Part shown: positions 18,341 to 28,188 of the stretch, piece after piece | Numbering within the stretch: the stretch's first letter is position 1 | Layout: each line of letters opens with the position of its first letter | From: Xanthomonas translucens pv. cerealis | GTDB lineage: Bacteria; Pseudomonadota; Gammaproteobacteria; Xanthomonadales; Xanthomonadaceae | Direction: 5' to 3' | NCBI RefSeq assembly: GCF_006838285.1 | Contig: NZ_CP038228.1 | Location: 1,426,001 to 1,490,000, forward strand | Length of the DNA: 64,000 nucleotides | Translations under genes and position numbers: made by a program | Notes under the pieces: model-generated | Database searches by the model: none | The model's input: the letters and a program-made list of their open reading frames with translations, nothing else | Told to the model about the DNA's origin: nothing

Positions 18341-19112
18341 TCAGTGCAGGAATGCGCGCAGCGCCTGCGCATAGCGCGGGTCGGCATTGAGGTCGTCGTG
18401 TCCGGCGTGGGGCAGGGCGACCAGCTTGGGCTGCTGCGGCAACGCATCGAGTAGGCGCTGCGTGCTCGATGCGGGTATCGCTTGGTCGCGCCCGGCGCGC
18501 AGTACCAGCAAGGAGCCTCGGTAGCCGCGCAGCGCACTCGCCGAGTCGTAGCGGTCGCGCAGCAGCCAGCGCACCGGCGCCCACGGGTAGTGCGCCTGCG
18601 CGGCCGCGGCCAGGCTGTCGAACGGGGTGACCAGCACCAGCCGCGCCAGCGGCCGCCACGCCGCCAGCTGGCTGGCCACGCCGCTGCCCAGGCTGCGCCC
18701 GAGCACCGCGATCTCGGCGTGCGGCTTCGCGGCGCGCACGTGGTCGTAAAGCGCCAGCGCATCGCCGATCAGCGCCGCTTCGTTCGGCGTGCCGTCGCTG
18801 GCGCCGTAGCCGCGGTAGGCCAGCAGGTACCCGCTGTAGTCGGGCAGCAGCGGCGCTAGCTGCGCGTGCCTGGCGCAGGTCCTCGGCGTTGCCGCCGAAG
18901 TACAGCAAGACCTTGTCGCGGCCGGGATTGAGCTGCCAACCGCGCAGGCGCAATGCCGGGCTGCGCTGCAGGGTGAAATCGGTCTGGGCGGCCGCCACGC
19001 GGGTCGCCTGCGGGAAATACAGCAAGTTGCGCTGGCCCAGGTAGAGCAGCGCGCAGACCACCAGGTAGGCGACGGCCGCGATCGCCGCCACGATGCCCAG
19101 GTGACGCAGCAT
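18341..19112 (-). pseudogene. Alpha/beta hydrolase (BEM46-like), frameshifted
   Basis: The N-terminal part (ATG at 19112; signal-anchor [21 protein letters not shown], then [13 protein letters not shown]) and the C-terminal part lie in different frames. The C-terminal part has the nucleophile elbow GRSLGSG, acid GRDQAIP and histidine HAGHDDL. The frame changes around 18859-18870: one extra base restores [20 protein letters not shown]. With that base removed the gene is a full alpha/beta hydrolase of the serine-aminopeptidase/BEM46 type. It is either a genuine pseudogene or a sequencing error. It starts directly at the stop of the DUF1244 gene (TAG-ATG). Confidence 0.8.
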
Positions 19113-19409
19113 CTATGCGTGTCGGCGTTGCGCGTCGGCGAAGGCCGCCAGTTGGTCCGGCGTGGCTTCGGCCTGGAACTGCGCCTTCCAGTCGGCGAAC
19201 GGCATGCCGTAGACGCGTTCGCGCGCCTGTTCCTTGCTCAGCGTCTCGCCTTCGGCGGACGCCGCCTCGCGGTACCAGTCGGCCAGGCAGTTGCGGCAGA
19301 AGCCGGCCAGGATCATCAGATCGATGTTCTGCACGTCGCTGCGGTCCTGGTTGAGGTGCTGCAGCAGCCGCCGGAACGCGGCGGCCTCGATGCGGGTGGT
19401 GTCGGTCAT
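19113..19409 (-). CDS. DUF1244 family protein
   Basis: The 98-residue soluble protein contains the conserved cysteine block [17 protein letters not shown] and the motif [12 protein letters not shown]. These match the DUF1244 family, small helical proteins seen in many proteobacteria. The CxxC could bind metal. Function is unknown. It overlaps nothing upstream and abuts the frameshifted hydrolase, so the two were probably one transcript, divergent from folD. Confidence 0.85.
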   Translation of the reverse strand: MTDTTRIEAAAFRRLLQHLNQDRSDVQNIDLMILAGFCRNCLADWYREAASAEGETLSKEQARERVYGMPFADWKAQFQAEATPDQLAAFADAQRRHA

Positions 19410-19460
19410 GGCGGAATCGGGGACAATGGGGGTCCCCAGACTCTACACCCGCTCGCCTCG

Positions 19461-20381
19461 ATGACCGATTCCGCGCCCGCCTCCTCCGTTCCGGCCCGCA
19501 TCCTCGACGGGCGGCGCATCGCCGACGAACTGCTCGACCAGCTCAAGCTGCGGGTCGATGCGCGGCTGGCGGGCGGGCAGCCGCGGCCGGGCCTGGCGGT
19601 GGTACTGGTCGGCGGCGATCCAGCCTCCACTGTGTACGTGCGCAACAAGCGCCGCGCGGCGGAAAAGGTCGGCATCGAGGCGTTCGACTACGATCTGCCG
19701 GCCGGTACCGGCGAAGCCGAGCTGCTGGCGCTGATCGACCGCCTCAATGCCGATCCCAAGATCCACGGCATCCTGGTGCAACTGCCGCTGCCGGGCATTC
19801 CCGACGCCAGCCGGCTGATCCACCGCATCGACCCGCGCAAGGACGTGGACGGTTTCCATCCGGAGAACGTCGGCCACCTGGCGCTGCGCGAATTCGGCCT
19901 GCGCCCGTGCACCCCGCGCGGCATCGTCACTCTGCTCGGGCATACCGACCAGCCGGTGCGCGGCCGCAACGCCACTATCGTCGGGGTCAGCAACCACGTC
20001 GGCCGGCCGATGGCGCTGGAACTGCTGATCGCGGGCTGCACGGTGAGTTGCTGCCACAAGTTCACCCCGCCGGAGGTGCTGCAGGCCCGCGTGCGCGATG
20101 CCGACATCCTGGTGGTGGCGGTGGGCCGTCCCGGCCTGATCCCGGGCGAATGGGTCAAGCCCGGCGCGGTGGTGATCGATGTCGGCATCAACCGCCTCGA
20201 CGACGGCCGCCTGGTCGGCGACGTCGGCTTCGACGCGGCCACGCAGCGCGCCAGCTGGATCACCCCGGTGCCGGGTGGAGTCGGGCCGATGACCGTGGCG
20301 ACGTTGATGCAGAACACGATCGAAGCGGCGGATGGGGCTGGTGTTGCCGGGACCTGGGACAGGGGACCGGGGACCCGGTAA
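19461..20381 (+). CDS. folD: Bifunctional methylene-THF dehydrogenase / methenyl-THF cyclohydrolase FolD
   Basis: The protein has 306 residues from the ATG at 19461. It carries the FolD signatures [14 protein letters not shown] (catalytic Lys), [13 protein letters not shown], the dinucleotide site [12 protein letters not shown] and the C-terminal [17 protein letters not shown]. It interconverts one-carbon folates for purine and fMet synthesis. The last ten or so residues ([10 protein letters not shown]) are encoded by an intergenic repeat arm at 20365-20377 that has run into the reading frame, giving a non-family C-terminal tail. Confidence 0.96.
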   Translation: MTDSAPASSVPARILDGRRIADELLDQLKLRVDARLAGGQPRPGLAVVLVGGDPASTVYVRNKRRAAEKVGIEAFDYDLPAGTGEAELLALIDRLNADPKIHGILVQLPLPGIPDASRLIHRIDPRKDVDGFHPENVGHLALREFGLRPCTPRGIVTLLGHTDQPVRGRNATIVGVSNHVGRPMALELLIAGCTVSCCHKFTPPEVLQARVRDADILVVAVGRPGLIPGEWVKPGAVVIDVGINRLDDGRLVGDVGFDAATQRASWITPVPGGVGPMTVATLMQNTIEAADGAGVAGTWDRGPGTR

Positions 20382-20456
20382 AAGCAACGTTCGAGCCGAA
20401 GCACCGGCGGCCGATACATGTGGCTTGACCGAGAGACGTTCTTCGGGTCCCCGGTC
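20365..20456. repeat. Inverted repeat element overlapping the folD end
   Basis: GACCGGGGACCCG (20365-20377) and CGGGTCCCCGGTC (20444-20456) are perfect 13-bp inverted arms around a 66-nt loop. The left arm forms the last coding triplets of folD. The arms are G-rich GGGAC-type units like those in the guaB-guaA gap, so this looks like a member of the same repeat family. Confidence 0.7.
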
Positions 20457-20459
20457 TAG

Positions 20460-21989
<1,530 letters not shown>

Positions 21990-21993
21990 GTGC

Positions 21994-22142
21994 CGGGACT
22001 CGGGACTCGGGACTCGGGACTCGGCACAGCAGTTGGACGGCGACGGACGAAGCGATTCCTCCTCGCCGTTTCTTCATCGTCGATCGCTACCGGATCGCGG
22101 GATCCCGAGTCCCGAGTCCCGAGTCCCGAGTCCCGAGTCCCG
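21994..22142. repeat. Heptamer arrays forming a long inverted repeat between guaB and guaA
   Basis: Four tandem copies of CGGGACT (21994-22021) face five tandem copies of TCCCGAG (22103-22137), with another TCCCGA ending at the guaA ATG. The arrays are reverse complements and could pair into a stem of about 28 bp across an 80-nt loop. This is a Xanthomonas-style intergenic repeat. It occupies the whole guaA leader. Confidence 0.85.
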
Positions 22143-23708
22143 ATGTCAAACATCCACAGCGACAAGATCCTCATCCTCGATTTCGGCGCGCAGTACACGC
22201 AGCTGATCGCGCGGCGCATCCGCGAACTGGGGGTCTACTGCGAGATCTGGGCCTGGGACCACGATCCTGCCGAGATCGCCGGCTTCGGCGCCAAGGGCAT
22301 CATCCTGTCCGGCGGCCCCGAATCGACCACGCTGCCGGGCGCGCCGGTCGCGCCGCAGCAAGTGTTCGACAGCGGCCTGCCGGTGTTCGGCATCTGCTAC
22401 GGCATGCAGACCCTGGCCGCGCAGCTGGGCGGCGCCACCGAGGCGGCTGACCAGCGCGAGTTCGGCCATGCCGAAGTGGAGGTGATCGCGCCCGACGCGC
22501 TGTTCTCCGGCCTCAGCGACCACCCCGGCGCCGCGCGCCTGAACGTGTGGATGAGCCACGGCGACCACGTCTCCAAGGTGCCGCCTGGCTTCACCATCAC
22601 CGCGGTGACCGAGCGCATCCCGGTCGCGGCGATGGCCAACGAGGCCAAGCGCTGGTATGGCGTGCAGTTCCATCCGGAAGTCACCCATACCCTGCAGGGC
22701 CAGACCCTGCTGCGCCGATTCGTGGTCGACGTCTGCGGCTGCGAGACCCTGTGGACCGCGGCCAACATCATCGACGACCAGATCGCGCGCGTGCGCGCCA
22801 AGGTCGGCGACGACGAGGTGATCCTGGGCCTGTCCGGCGGCGTGGATTCGTCGGTGGTCGCCGCGTTGCTGCACAAGGCGATCGGCGACAAGCTGACCTG
22901 CGTGTTCGTCGATACTGGCCTGCTACGCTGGCAGGAAGGCGACCAGGTGATGGCGATGTTCGCCGAGCACATGGGCGTCAAGGTGATCCGGGTCAACGCC
23001 GCCGACCGCTATTTCGACGCCCTGGCCGACGTCAGCGACCCGGAGGCCAAGCGCAAGATCATCGGCAACCTGTTCGTGGAGATCTTCGACGAGGAGTCGA
23101 ACAAACTGGCCAACGCCAAGTGGCTGGCGCAGGGAACCATCTATCCGGACGTGATCGAGTCGGCCGGCAGCAAGACCGGCAAGGCGCACGTGATCAAGAG
23201 CCATCACAACGTCGGCGGCCTGCCCGAGCACATGAAACTGGGCCTGGTCGAGCCGTTGCGCGAGCTGTTCAAGGACGAAGTGCGGCGCCTGGGCGTGGAA
23301 CTCGGCCTGCCGCGCACGATGGTCTACCGCCATCCGTTCCCCGGTCCCGGCCTGGGCGTGCGCATCCTCGGCGAAGTGAAGCGCGAGTACGCCGAGCTGC
23401 TGGCCAAGGCCGATGCGATTTTCATCGAAGAGCTTCGCAAGGCCGAACTGTATGACAAGACCAGCCAGGCGTTCGCGGTGTTCCTGCCGGTCAAGTCGGT
23501 GGGCGTGGTCGGCGACGCGCGCGCCTACGAATGGGTGATCGCGCTGCGCGCGGTGGAAACCATCGACTTCATGACCGCGCACTGGGCGCACTTGCCGTAC
23601 GACTTCCTCGGCACCGTCTCCAACCGCATCATCAACGAATTGCGCGGCGTCTCGCGCGTGGTCTACGACATCTCCGGCAAGCCGCCGGCGACGATCGAGT
23701 GGGAATGA
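22143..23708 (+). CDS. guaA: GMP synthase (glutamine-hydrolysing)
   Basis: From the ATG at 22143 the enzyme has 521 residues, the normal size. It has an N-terminal class I glutamine amidotransferase (nucleophile [15 protein letters not shown]), an ATP pyrophosphatase domain with the P-loop [14 protein letters not shown], and the C-terminal dimerisation domain ending PPATIEWE. It converts XMP to GMP. There is no Shine-Dalgarno sequence: the heptamer array runs up to the ATG. In-frame upstream codons at 21990 only translate the repeat. The 3' end of guaA is a known integration site of genomic islands. Confidence 0.97.
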   Translation: MSNIHSDKILILDFGAQYTQLIARRIRELGVYCEIWAWDHDPAEIAGFGAKGIILSGGPESTTLPGAPVAPQQVFDSGLPVFGICYGMQTLAAQLGGATEAADQREFGHAEVEVIAPDALFSGLSDHPGAARLNVWMSHGDHVSKVPPGFTITAVTERIPVAAMANEAKRWYGVQFHPEVTHTLQGQTLLRRFVVDVCGCETLWTAANIIDDQIARVRAKVGDDEVILGLSGGVDSSVVAALLHKAIGDKLTCVFVDTGLLRWQEGDQVMAMFAEHMGVKVIRVNAADRYFDALADVSDPEAKRKIIGNLFVEIFDEESNKLANAKWLAQGTIYPDVIESAGSKTGKAHVIKSHHNVGGLPEHMKLGLVEPLRELFKDEVRRLGVELGLPRTMVYRHPFPGPGLGVRILGEVKREYAELLAKADAIFIEELRKAELYDKTSQAFAVFLPVKSVGVVGDARAYEWVIALRAVETIDFMTAHWAHLPYDFLGTVSNRIINELRGVSRVVYDISGKPPATIEWE

Positions 23709-23755
23709 TCCCATGTCCGACATAGACCGGCACCAAAGAGCATAAAACACCTCTA

Positions 23756-23780
23756 AGCCCGCGTAACAGCGGGCTTTTTT
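23756..23780 (+). terminator. Rho-independent terminator of guaA
   Basis: AGCCCGC (23756-23762), loop GTAACA, GCGGGCT (23769-23775) and a T-run form a strong intrinsic terminator 48 bp after the guaA stop. It marks the end of the core segment; sequence composition changes sharply to AT-rich just after it. Confidence 0.9.
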
Positions 23781-24467
23781 CGTTTTCTACCTAGCACCAT
23801 CTGGCAAATTTTCGCATCGCCAAGCACCCCGTTTTTATGGCATGTTGGATAGTACGATTTGAACTGATGCCATGTTCGGCACTCAATACCATGCTGATTT
23901 TGACGATAAATTCATGGTATTGAGTCAATCTAACTCATTGATTTTAAATATTTTTAACGTGAAATCACAGAGATTTCTGAGCATGGTGTTCGAATCGCCC
24001 TCAGATGGCCGGGGTTCAGCCGACATACGCGCAAAAATGACTCGCAGAATCCGATTTCCTTCGTGAAAACATGAAGTTGCCAGTTAAAACCGCACTTTCG
24101 TGGGATCATCCACTACCTTGTCCCTTCAGGTTCGGCACGCTGCAACTGTCTTGCGGCAAGTGTGCGGGGCCGGTAGGCCACTGGGCGCGTAATAGGTAGA
24201 CGGAACGCCGCAGCCCTATGTAGTGGGTCTTGACAATGTGGGTCATCCCAGTTAAGTGAGATGCAGGCAATCGGCTCGTGCTCGCTCTCGTGAAGCCGGT
24301 GGCATCCGTCTATTAGCCACCCTGCGGATTCTGTGAGTCATTCTGGCCTGGACGTAGCCCACGTCCCCAGGAGCAACGGAACTCACGCCTACGACCAATG
24401 ATTACTTACCCCACGCCGCGATCAGCATGAGGACTAGGAGCGATTCGTGCAAGAAATAGCCAAAAGT
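23781..24467. other. Gene-free accessory DNA after guaA, with a 13-bp inverted repeat
   Basis: No reading frame here looks real. The first 250 bp are markedly AT-rich compared with the flanks. ACTCAATACCATG (23881-23893) and CATGGTATTGAGT (23913-23925) are perfect 13-bp inverted arms with a 19-nt loop and no T-run. A short T-arm-like string GTTCGAATC at about 23992 is not part of a recognisable tRNA. The rest, to 24467, shows nothing I can assign. Confidence 0.6.
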
Positions 24468-24560
24468 GAGGGTGGAGCAGGGATTGGTGTAAAAAAAACA
24501 GCCAAAATTGAGCTAACTTGCTGTCAGTACAGAATTTTTTACCAATCCCTGCCGACCCTC
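24468..24560. repeat. Imperfect inverted repeat, possible IS-end remnant
   Basis: The left arm (24468-24496) reads GAGGGTGGAGCAGGGATTGG followed by an A-run; the right arm (24535-24560) is TTTTTTACCAATCCCTGCCG followed by ACCCTC. Reverse-complemented they agree over most of their length with small gaps. A direct repeat AGCCAAAA(G/T)TGAG overlaps the left arm and recurs in the loop (about 24501). Paired arms of this length suggest a collapsed insertion element. Confidence 0.5.
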
Positions 24561-24593
24561 AACGCGATCGGGCTCGCGGTGAAGAGCTGAAGC

Positions 24594-24775
24594 CTAAAAG
24601 GCTGCTGAAATACCAATTTGGACCTGACAAACCCACACCGGTGAGCCGTCCCCTGTGAATTCTGCGTCCTCTGTTGACTGACATCGGACGCCTCAGATTC
24701 CACGCAGAAGCCCCCAAACGGGGTATCTCAAGACGACATTCATAGGTCCTGTGGAGTTTTTCAGCAGCCTGCTAA
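24594..24775. mobile_element. IS5-family-like remnant (MITE) with CTAA target duplication
   Basis: Terminal inverted repeats 24599-24624 and 24745-24770 share AGGCTGCTGAAA at the tips and GGACC at the inner ends. Direct CTAA copies flank the element at 24594-24597 and 24772-24775. IS5-family elements duplicate a 4-bp CTAR target. The interior of about 120 bp has no transposase. It is either a non-autonomous element or an internal deletion of an IS. Confidence 0.6.
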
Positions 24776-24852
24776 GGCTAGGGCAATCCGCTAAAAAATA
24801 GTCCCGCACTTTTTTAAAAAGCTTCATCAAAATCGGCTGTTTGGCTTAAATC

Positions 24853-24938
24853 AAGCCGCCCCCTGGCGGCGCGGCTTGTTACCAACACGAAGTGCGCCCA
24901 GTTACAGCGCCTGCGTTGCGCAGGACGAACTGTAACTG
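24853..24938. repeat. Two adjacent hairpins downstream of the effector gene
   Basis: AAGCCGC (24853-24859) pairs with GCGGCTT (24871-24877). Next, CAGTTACAG (24899-24907) pairs with CTGTAACTG (24930-24938), and inside it CCTGCG (24910-24915) pairs with CGCAGG (24919-24924) around a TTG loop, giving a nested stem. They lie about 70-150 bp past the effector stop and may terminate or protect its mRNA, but neither is followed by a clear T-run on the minus strand. Confidence 0.5.
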
Positions 24939-25004
24939 ACAGGCCGCACACCCATGCCTAGCGTTCCAACGGGGCGGTATGCCGTGGACTCGCAAAGCCT
25001 GCCG

Positions 25005-26486
25005 TCAAAGTGTGTAAGGGTCCGGCCCCCACGGTTGGCTCCTCAGGTTTGGTGTTGAGATATCGGTATCCTTTAGATGAAACCGCTCCAGACGCTTTAC
25101 GAACTGGCGGCTCTCGTCCTTCGAGGCCACCCGCAGAAAATCTATTGCGCGCTGTAGATAGACAAGCCGCTTCTGCTCCAGTGAGGTGCTTAATCGTCGA
25201 GGTTCAATCACCTTCGGGTCGACGGTTCCGCGAAGGCCGCGCTGATCCATTTTAAGGATTAAGAAAGGCCATGGATGACGCTCCGACGCGTGTCGGCTAT
25301 ATCGGTCACCGATCGTTTCGCCTCGGGTGTTGATGGCTGCCGCCGCAGAACCCGGCTGATTGGCCTCCGCCCATTGACCAAGGGTGCCGTTGGACTGCGA
25401 ATGCTTGAAGAATTGTGCGGGCAATAGCGGCTTCCCGTCGATCATGCGGATGCCGCCATCACCGACCGCTGCTACGGGGATTTCGTTGCCGCTCCAATCC
25501 TCGAACGCGTCACCATTGACGTTCCGATGGTGGAGGTCATCCATGAGCGTCTGTTGATCTGCTGCTTTGGACGTAGCCGACAGCGCGAAGATCTTGCATC
25601 CCGTCTTTGCCTTCTGGGTACTCAAGCAGAGCAACGTCGTCTTCGCTTTGGATGGCAGCCTCTCCTTCAGTGCTGGAAATACATCCTGGCGATATTGGGC
25701 AACCCGGTCGGGATCCGTTCCCAGTGGATCGATGATAAGGACCGAACTCCGCCCACCGATAATGCGGACATCCACGGCGACCGCATGCTCTTCGTGGCCT
25801 GGCAGTACGGCTACGGCCCTCTTGCCCGACGCGGGGATGCTTTTTCTCAACCATTGACCAAGTTCCTTGGGAGTATCGAGCAAAGTCAATGGCGAGCCGG
25901 GTTTGCGCGCGGACTCCGCGGCGATTAGTGTCGGAATGACTACGGCGTCGAAGATTTTTTCTTCCTCTCCCGGCGTCCAGTTTCCATCGAGCAGCGCCGC
26001 GAAGCGTGCCTTGATTTGGCGAAGGGTGTTGATGGCCTCCGTTACGGGTTGACATGTGCGCGAATCTTGCGCCCGTTCTTGGAGTGCTTGAGGGTGCGAA
26101 GAAGCAGTGCCAATGTCAAAAGTGGCATTAGGGTTCAAAGCGTGAGAAGGCCACATATCGGCAGGATCGGCCAAGTGCTCACCAGTCGACGCGCCTTGCA
26201 ACTCATGGGCTGAGTCATGCAAGTTGCCCTGGTATTCTGACCAACCGCTAAAACCTTCATGGCCGGACCATCCTGCCCCTTGCCAATTGGGTGAGCCCTG
26301 CGGTTCGAGAGAAGCAGAGCGACGCGGTGGGGAAGGTAAAGCCTCGCGCAGTGCACTGGTCGAAGAAGAAGGCGAGTCCCTGCGCGATGGCGACGGCGAC
26401 TCAGATGGCGCGGCCTGCTCTGTGGTGGAGGTTGCATAACGCGCAGGTGACCCCGCCACGCTCGGCTTTGAATTGCATAGACCCAT
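25005..26486 (-). CDS. xopJ: YopJ/XopJ-family type III effector acetyltransferase
   Basis: The 493-residue protein starts MGLCNSKPSVAGSP, where Gly2 (myristoylation) and Cys4 (possible palmitoylation) would target it to the host plasma membrane. Residues about 20-160 are Ser/Pro-rich and disordered, typical of a secretion signal. The catalytic triad is His234 (GHEEHAVAVD), Asp253 (LIIDPLG) and Cys297 (KTGCKIFAL). The 19- and 44-residue spacings equal those of YopJ H109-E128-C172. Lys361 in FFKHSQS matches the auto-acetylated lysine region of YopJ-type effectors. I chose the ATG at 26486 (AGGAG six bases upstream) because the upstream TTG-type start at 26516 lies in the promoter -10. It is longer than XopJ (about 370 residues). 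Base composition is lower-GC than its neighbours. Confidence 0.92.
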   Translation of the reverse strand: MGLCNSKPSVAGSPARYATSTTEQAAPSESPSPSRRDSPSSSTSALREALPSPPRRSASLEPQGSPNWQGAGWSGHEGFSGWSEYQGNLHDSAHELQGASTGEHLADPADMWPSHALNPNATFDIGTASSHPQALQERAQDSRTCQPVTEAINTLRQIKARFAALLDGNWTPGEEEKIFDAVVIPTLIAAESARKPGSPLTLLDTPKELGQWLRKSIPASGKRAVAVLPGHEEHAVAVDVRIIGGRSSVLIIDPLGTDPDRVAQYRQDVFPALKERLPSKAKTTLLCLSTQKAKTGCKIFALSATSKAADQQTLMDDLHHRNVNGDAFEDWSGNEIPVAAVGDGGIRMIDGKPLLPAQFFKHSQSNGTLGQWAEANQPGSAAAAINTRGETIGDRYSRHASERHPWPFLILKMDQRGLRGTVDPKVIEPRRLSTSLEQKRLVYLQRAIDFLRVASKDESRQFVKRLERFHLKDTDISTPNLRSQPWGPDPYTL

Positions 26487-26515
26487 GTCGATCTCCTGCA
26501 GTGACTGTAGAAGCA

Positions 26516-26577
26516 AGTTTGGCGGAGGAGCGCTTCGCTTCGCTTCGCCTCACCGAAGTCCTGGCTGGGATGACGAA
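26516..26577 (-). promoter_or_regulatory. PIP box and -10 of the effector gene (HrpX-dependent)
   Basis: On the minus strand TTCGT (26577-26573), exactly 15 bases, TTCGG (26557-26553), then 31 bases, then CAAACT (26521-26516). This matches the full plant-inducible-promoter rule TTCGB-N15-TTCGB-N30-32-YANNNT. HrpX binds such boxes, so the effector should be expressed with the Hrp type III system. The -10 ends 29 bp before the chosen start codon. Confidence 0.9.
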
Positions 26578-26617
26578 GGCATACGGGATGACCGGTGCCT
26601 TCCCCCGAAACGGCTGA

Positions 26618-27349
26618 TCATTTACCTGCCGTCATTGCACCGGCTGAGATGGCGTTTTCGGGTTCGCCAACGCGGTGCGGCGGACGCAGCTGCTCTAGGA
26701 GCTGTTCCAATGTGCCCAGACGTACCGTGGCCCGCAAGGTGTCCGCCTCGGCGTATTCCCGGCGCTGGCGCTCCTGGCTCAGATCGGTCCGCGCCGCAGC
26801 CAGTTCGGCGCGCACGCCTTCCAGCGCCTGGACATCGTCGGCCCAGCGCGCCTGCAGGCCTTGGTGCTCGGCGGCCGCCAGGCGCAGCGCGTCGCGCTCG
26901 CGCTGTTGGGCGTCGGCCCGCTGGCGTGCCTGCGTCAGTTCCTGCTCCAGGCGGGTATGGCGTTCCAGCCACTGGCCATTGTCGCGGTTGAGCTGCATCA
27001 GGTCGTGGTTCTTGGTGGTCAGCGCCTCGTTGGCCTGCCGTAGGGCAAGCTGCAGTTCCTATACCTGGTGCTCGTGCCGGCGTTGTTCCTGCTCACGCTG
27101 GTCGTTGACCGAGGTGCGGTAGTGCTCCATGGCTTCCCTGGCGTGATCGTGCTTCTGCTCCATGGAGCGGGCGTGGCTTTCGTGCTCCTCCAGTCGCGCC
27201 GTGAGGCCCGCGATCCGCTCCTCCAACTGAGCCAGTTCGGTGGTGCGGCTGACCAACTCGCCCCTGGCGGCGCCGCCCGCCTCGTGTTCAGCCTGCAGTA
27301 TGGTCTCACAGCGCTGCAGCTAACCGGCGAGCCGGTCATCTATCTTCAC
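26618..27349 (-). pseudogene. KfrA-like plasmid/ICE coiled-coil protein, decayed
   Basis: A single minus-strand frame runs from a possible GTG at 27349 to the TGA at 26618 and encodes a Gln/Glu/Arg-rich coiled coil (LAQLEERIAGLTARLEEHES, LEQELTQARQRADAQQRERD). It is broken by two TAG codons, at 27322-27320 and 27061-27059. Both sit where glutamine would fit the pattern (LAG*LQRC, HQV*ELQL). The N-terminal DNA-binding half expected for KfrA-type proteins is missing. This is a relic of a plasmid or integrative element next to the effector. Confidence 0.65.
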
Positions 27350-27517
27350 TGTCCCTTATTCGCACCTGCGGTGCTCAAAGGGAATCCTGCTCTGCGAGGC
27401 CGGGCCGGCTACCGCCGAAGACTTGGAGCGCTAGAGAGAAGGGCGCAGCCGCCCTTGCCTTGATGATGTCATTTGTGTAATATTGAAGTCAATGAAGTCA
27501 CATATGAGGTCTTGACT

Positions 27518-27772
27518 ATGGCAATCCTGACAGTGCGGAATGTGCCCGACGAGGTACATCGCGCTCTGCGCTTACGGGCCGCCGAGCATGGCCGCAGTAC
27601 AGAGGCGGAGGTCCGCGAGATTCTGGAGAGTGCGGTTAAGTCAGAAAAGCGCATCCGCATGGGCGACGCGTTGGCGGAGCTTGGCCGCCGCGTACGGCTA
27701 ACAAACGATGATTTCGCAGTATTGGACCAAGTGCGCGACAAGGTGCCGGCAGAACCGATGAGGTTTGAATGA
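27518..27772 (+). CDS. Ribbon-helix-helix antitoxin, FitA/VapB-like
   Basis: From the ATG at 27518 the 84-residue protein begins MAILTVRNVPDEVHRALRLR, a ribbon-helix-helix DNA-binding fold (beta strand, then two helices with RAAEHGRSTEAEVREIL). The C-terminal half would wrap the toxin. It is followed by the PIN toxin with a 4-bp ATGA overlap, the standard operon structure. An AT-rich stretch upstream (27476-27510) is a likely promoter/operator. An in-frame start at 27473 adds 15 residues that do not match the family. Confidence 0.9.
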   Translation: MAILTVRNVPDEVHRALRLRAAEHGRSTEAEVREILESAVKSEKRIRMGDALAELGRRVRLTNDDFAVLDQVRDKVPAEPMRFE

Positions 27773-28188
27773 TTGTCTTGGATACGAATGTCGTCTCCGA
27801 GGCGATGAAACCCGAACCCAACCCGGCCGTGCGAGCTTGGTTGAATGAGCAGGTAGCGGAAACCCTCTACCTGTCCAGCGTGACGCTTGCCGAGCTGTTC
27901 TTCGGCATCGTCGCGCTGCCGAACGGGAAACGTAAGAAAGGCTTGGGCGAAGCCCTGGACGGCTTGCTCGAGCTGTTCGACGAGCGGGTGCTGATGTTCG
28001 ACACCGAAGCCGCTCGCCATTATGCCGAGCTGGCGGTGAAAGCCCGCACAGCCGGGAAGGGTTTTCCAACACCCGACGGATATATTGGGGCTATTGCGGC
28101 CTCCAAGGGATTTATCGTAGCAACACGCGACACCAGCCCTTTTGAAGCGGCCGGGCTTACTGTTATCAATCCTTGGAACCATCGGTAA
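27769..28188 (+). CDS. PIN-domain ribonuclease toxin, FitB/VapC-like
   Basis: The 139-residue PIN protein has the acidic residues of the active site: Asp5 in MIVLDTNV, Glu in TLAELFFG, Asp in TPDGYIGAIA and Asp in ATRDTSPF. VapC/FitB toxins are Mg-dependent RNases blocked by their cognate antitoxin. It overlaps the antitoxin gene by 4 bp. Flanking genes are decayed conjugation functions, so the pair probably arrived on, or stabilised, a mobile element and has outlived it. The ORF is intact. Confidence 0.92.
   Translation: MIVLDTNVVSEAMKPEPNPAVRAWLNEQVAETLYLSSVTLAELFFGIVALPNGKRKKGLGEALDGLLELFDERVLMFDTEAARHYAELAVKARTAGKGFPTPDGYIGAIAASKGFIVATRDTSPFEAAGLTVINPWNHR

Noticed and set aside
21994-22142. 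CRISPR-like repeat array
   Set aside because: Heptamers are contiguous without spacers and arranged as opposed arms; no cas genes.
23980-24020. tRNA 3' end used as an att site (GTTCGAATC)
   Set aside because: Only the T-loop string is present; no acceptor, anticodon or D-arm can be built around it.
24891-24950. Integron attC site
   Set aside because: The nested stem lacks recognisable RYYYAAC and GTTRRRY core ends and there is no cassette or intI nearby.
26486-26516. Upstream start for the effector (10 extra residues)
   Set aside because: The codon overlaps the PIP-box -10 hexamer and would remove the myristoylation site from the N-terminus.
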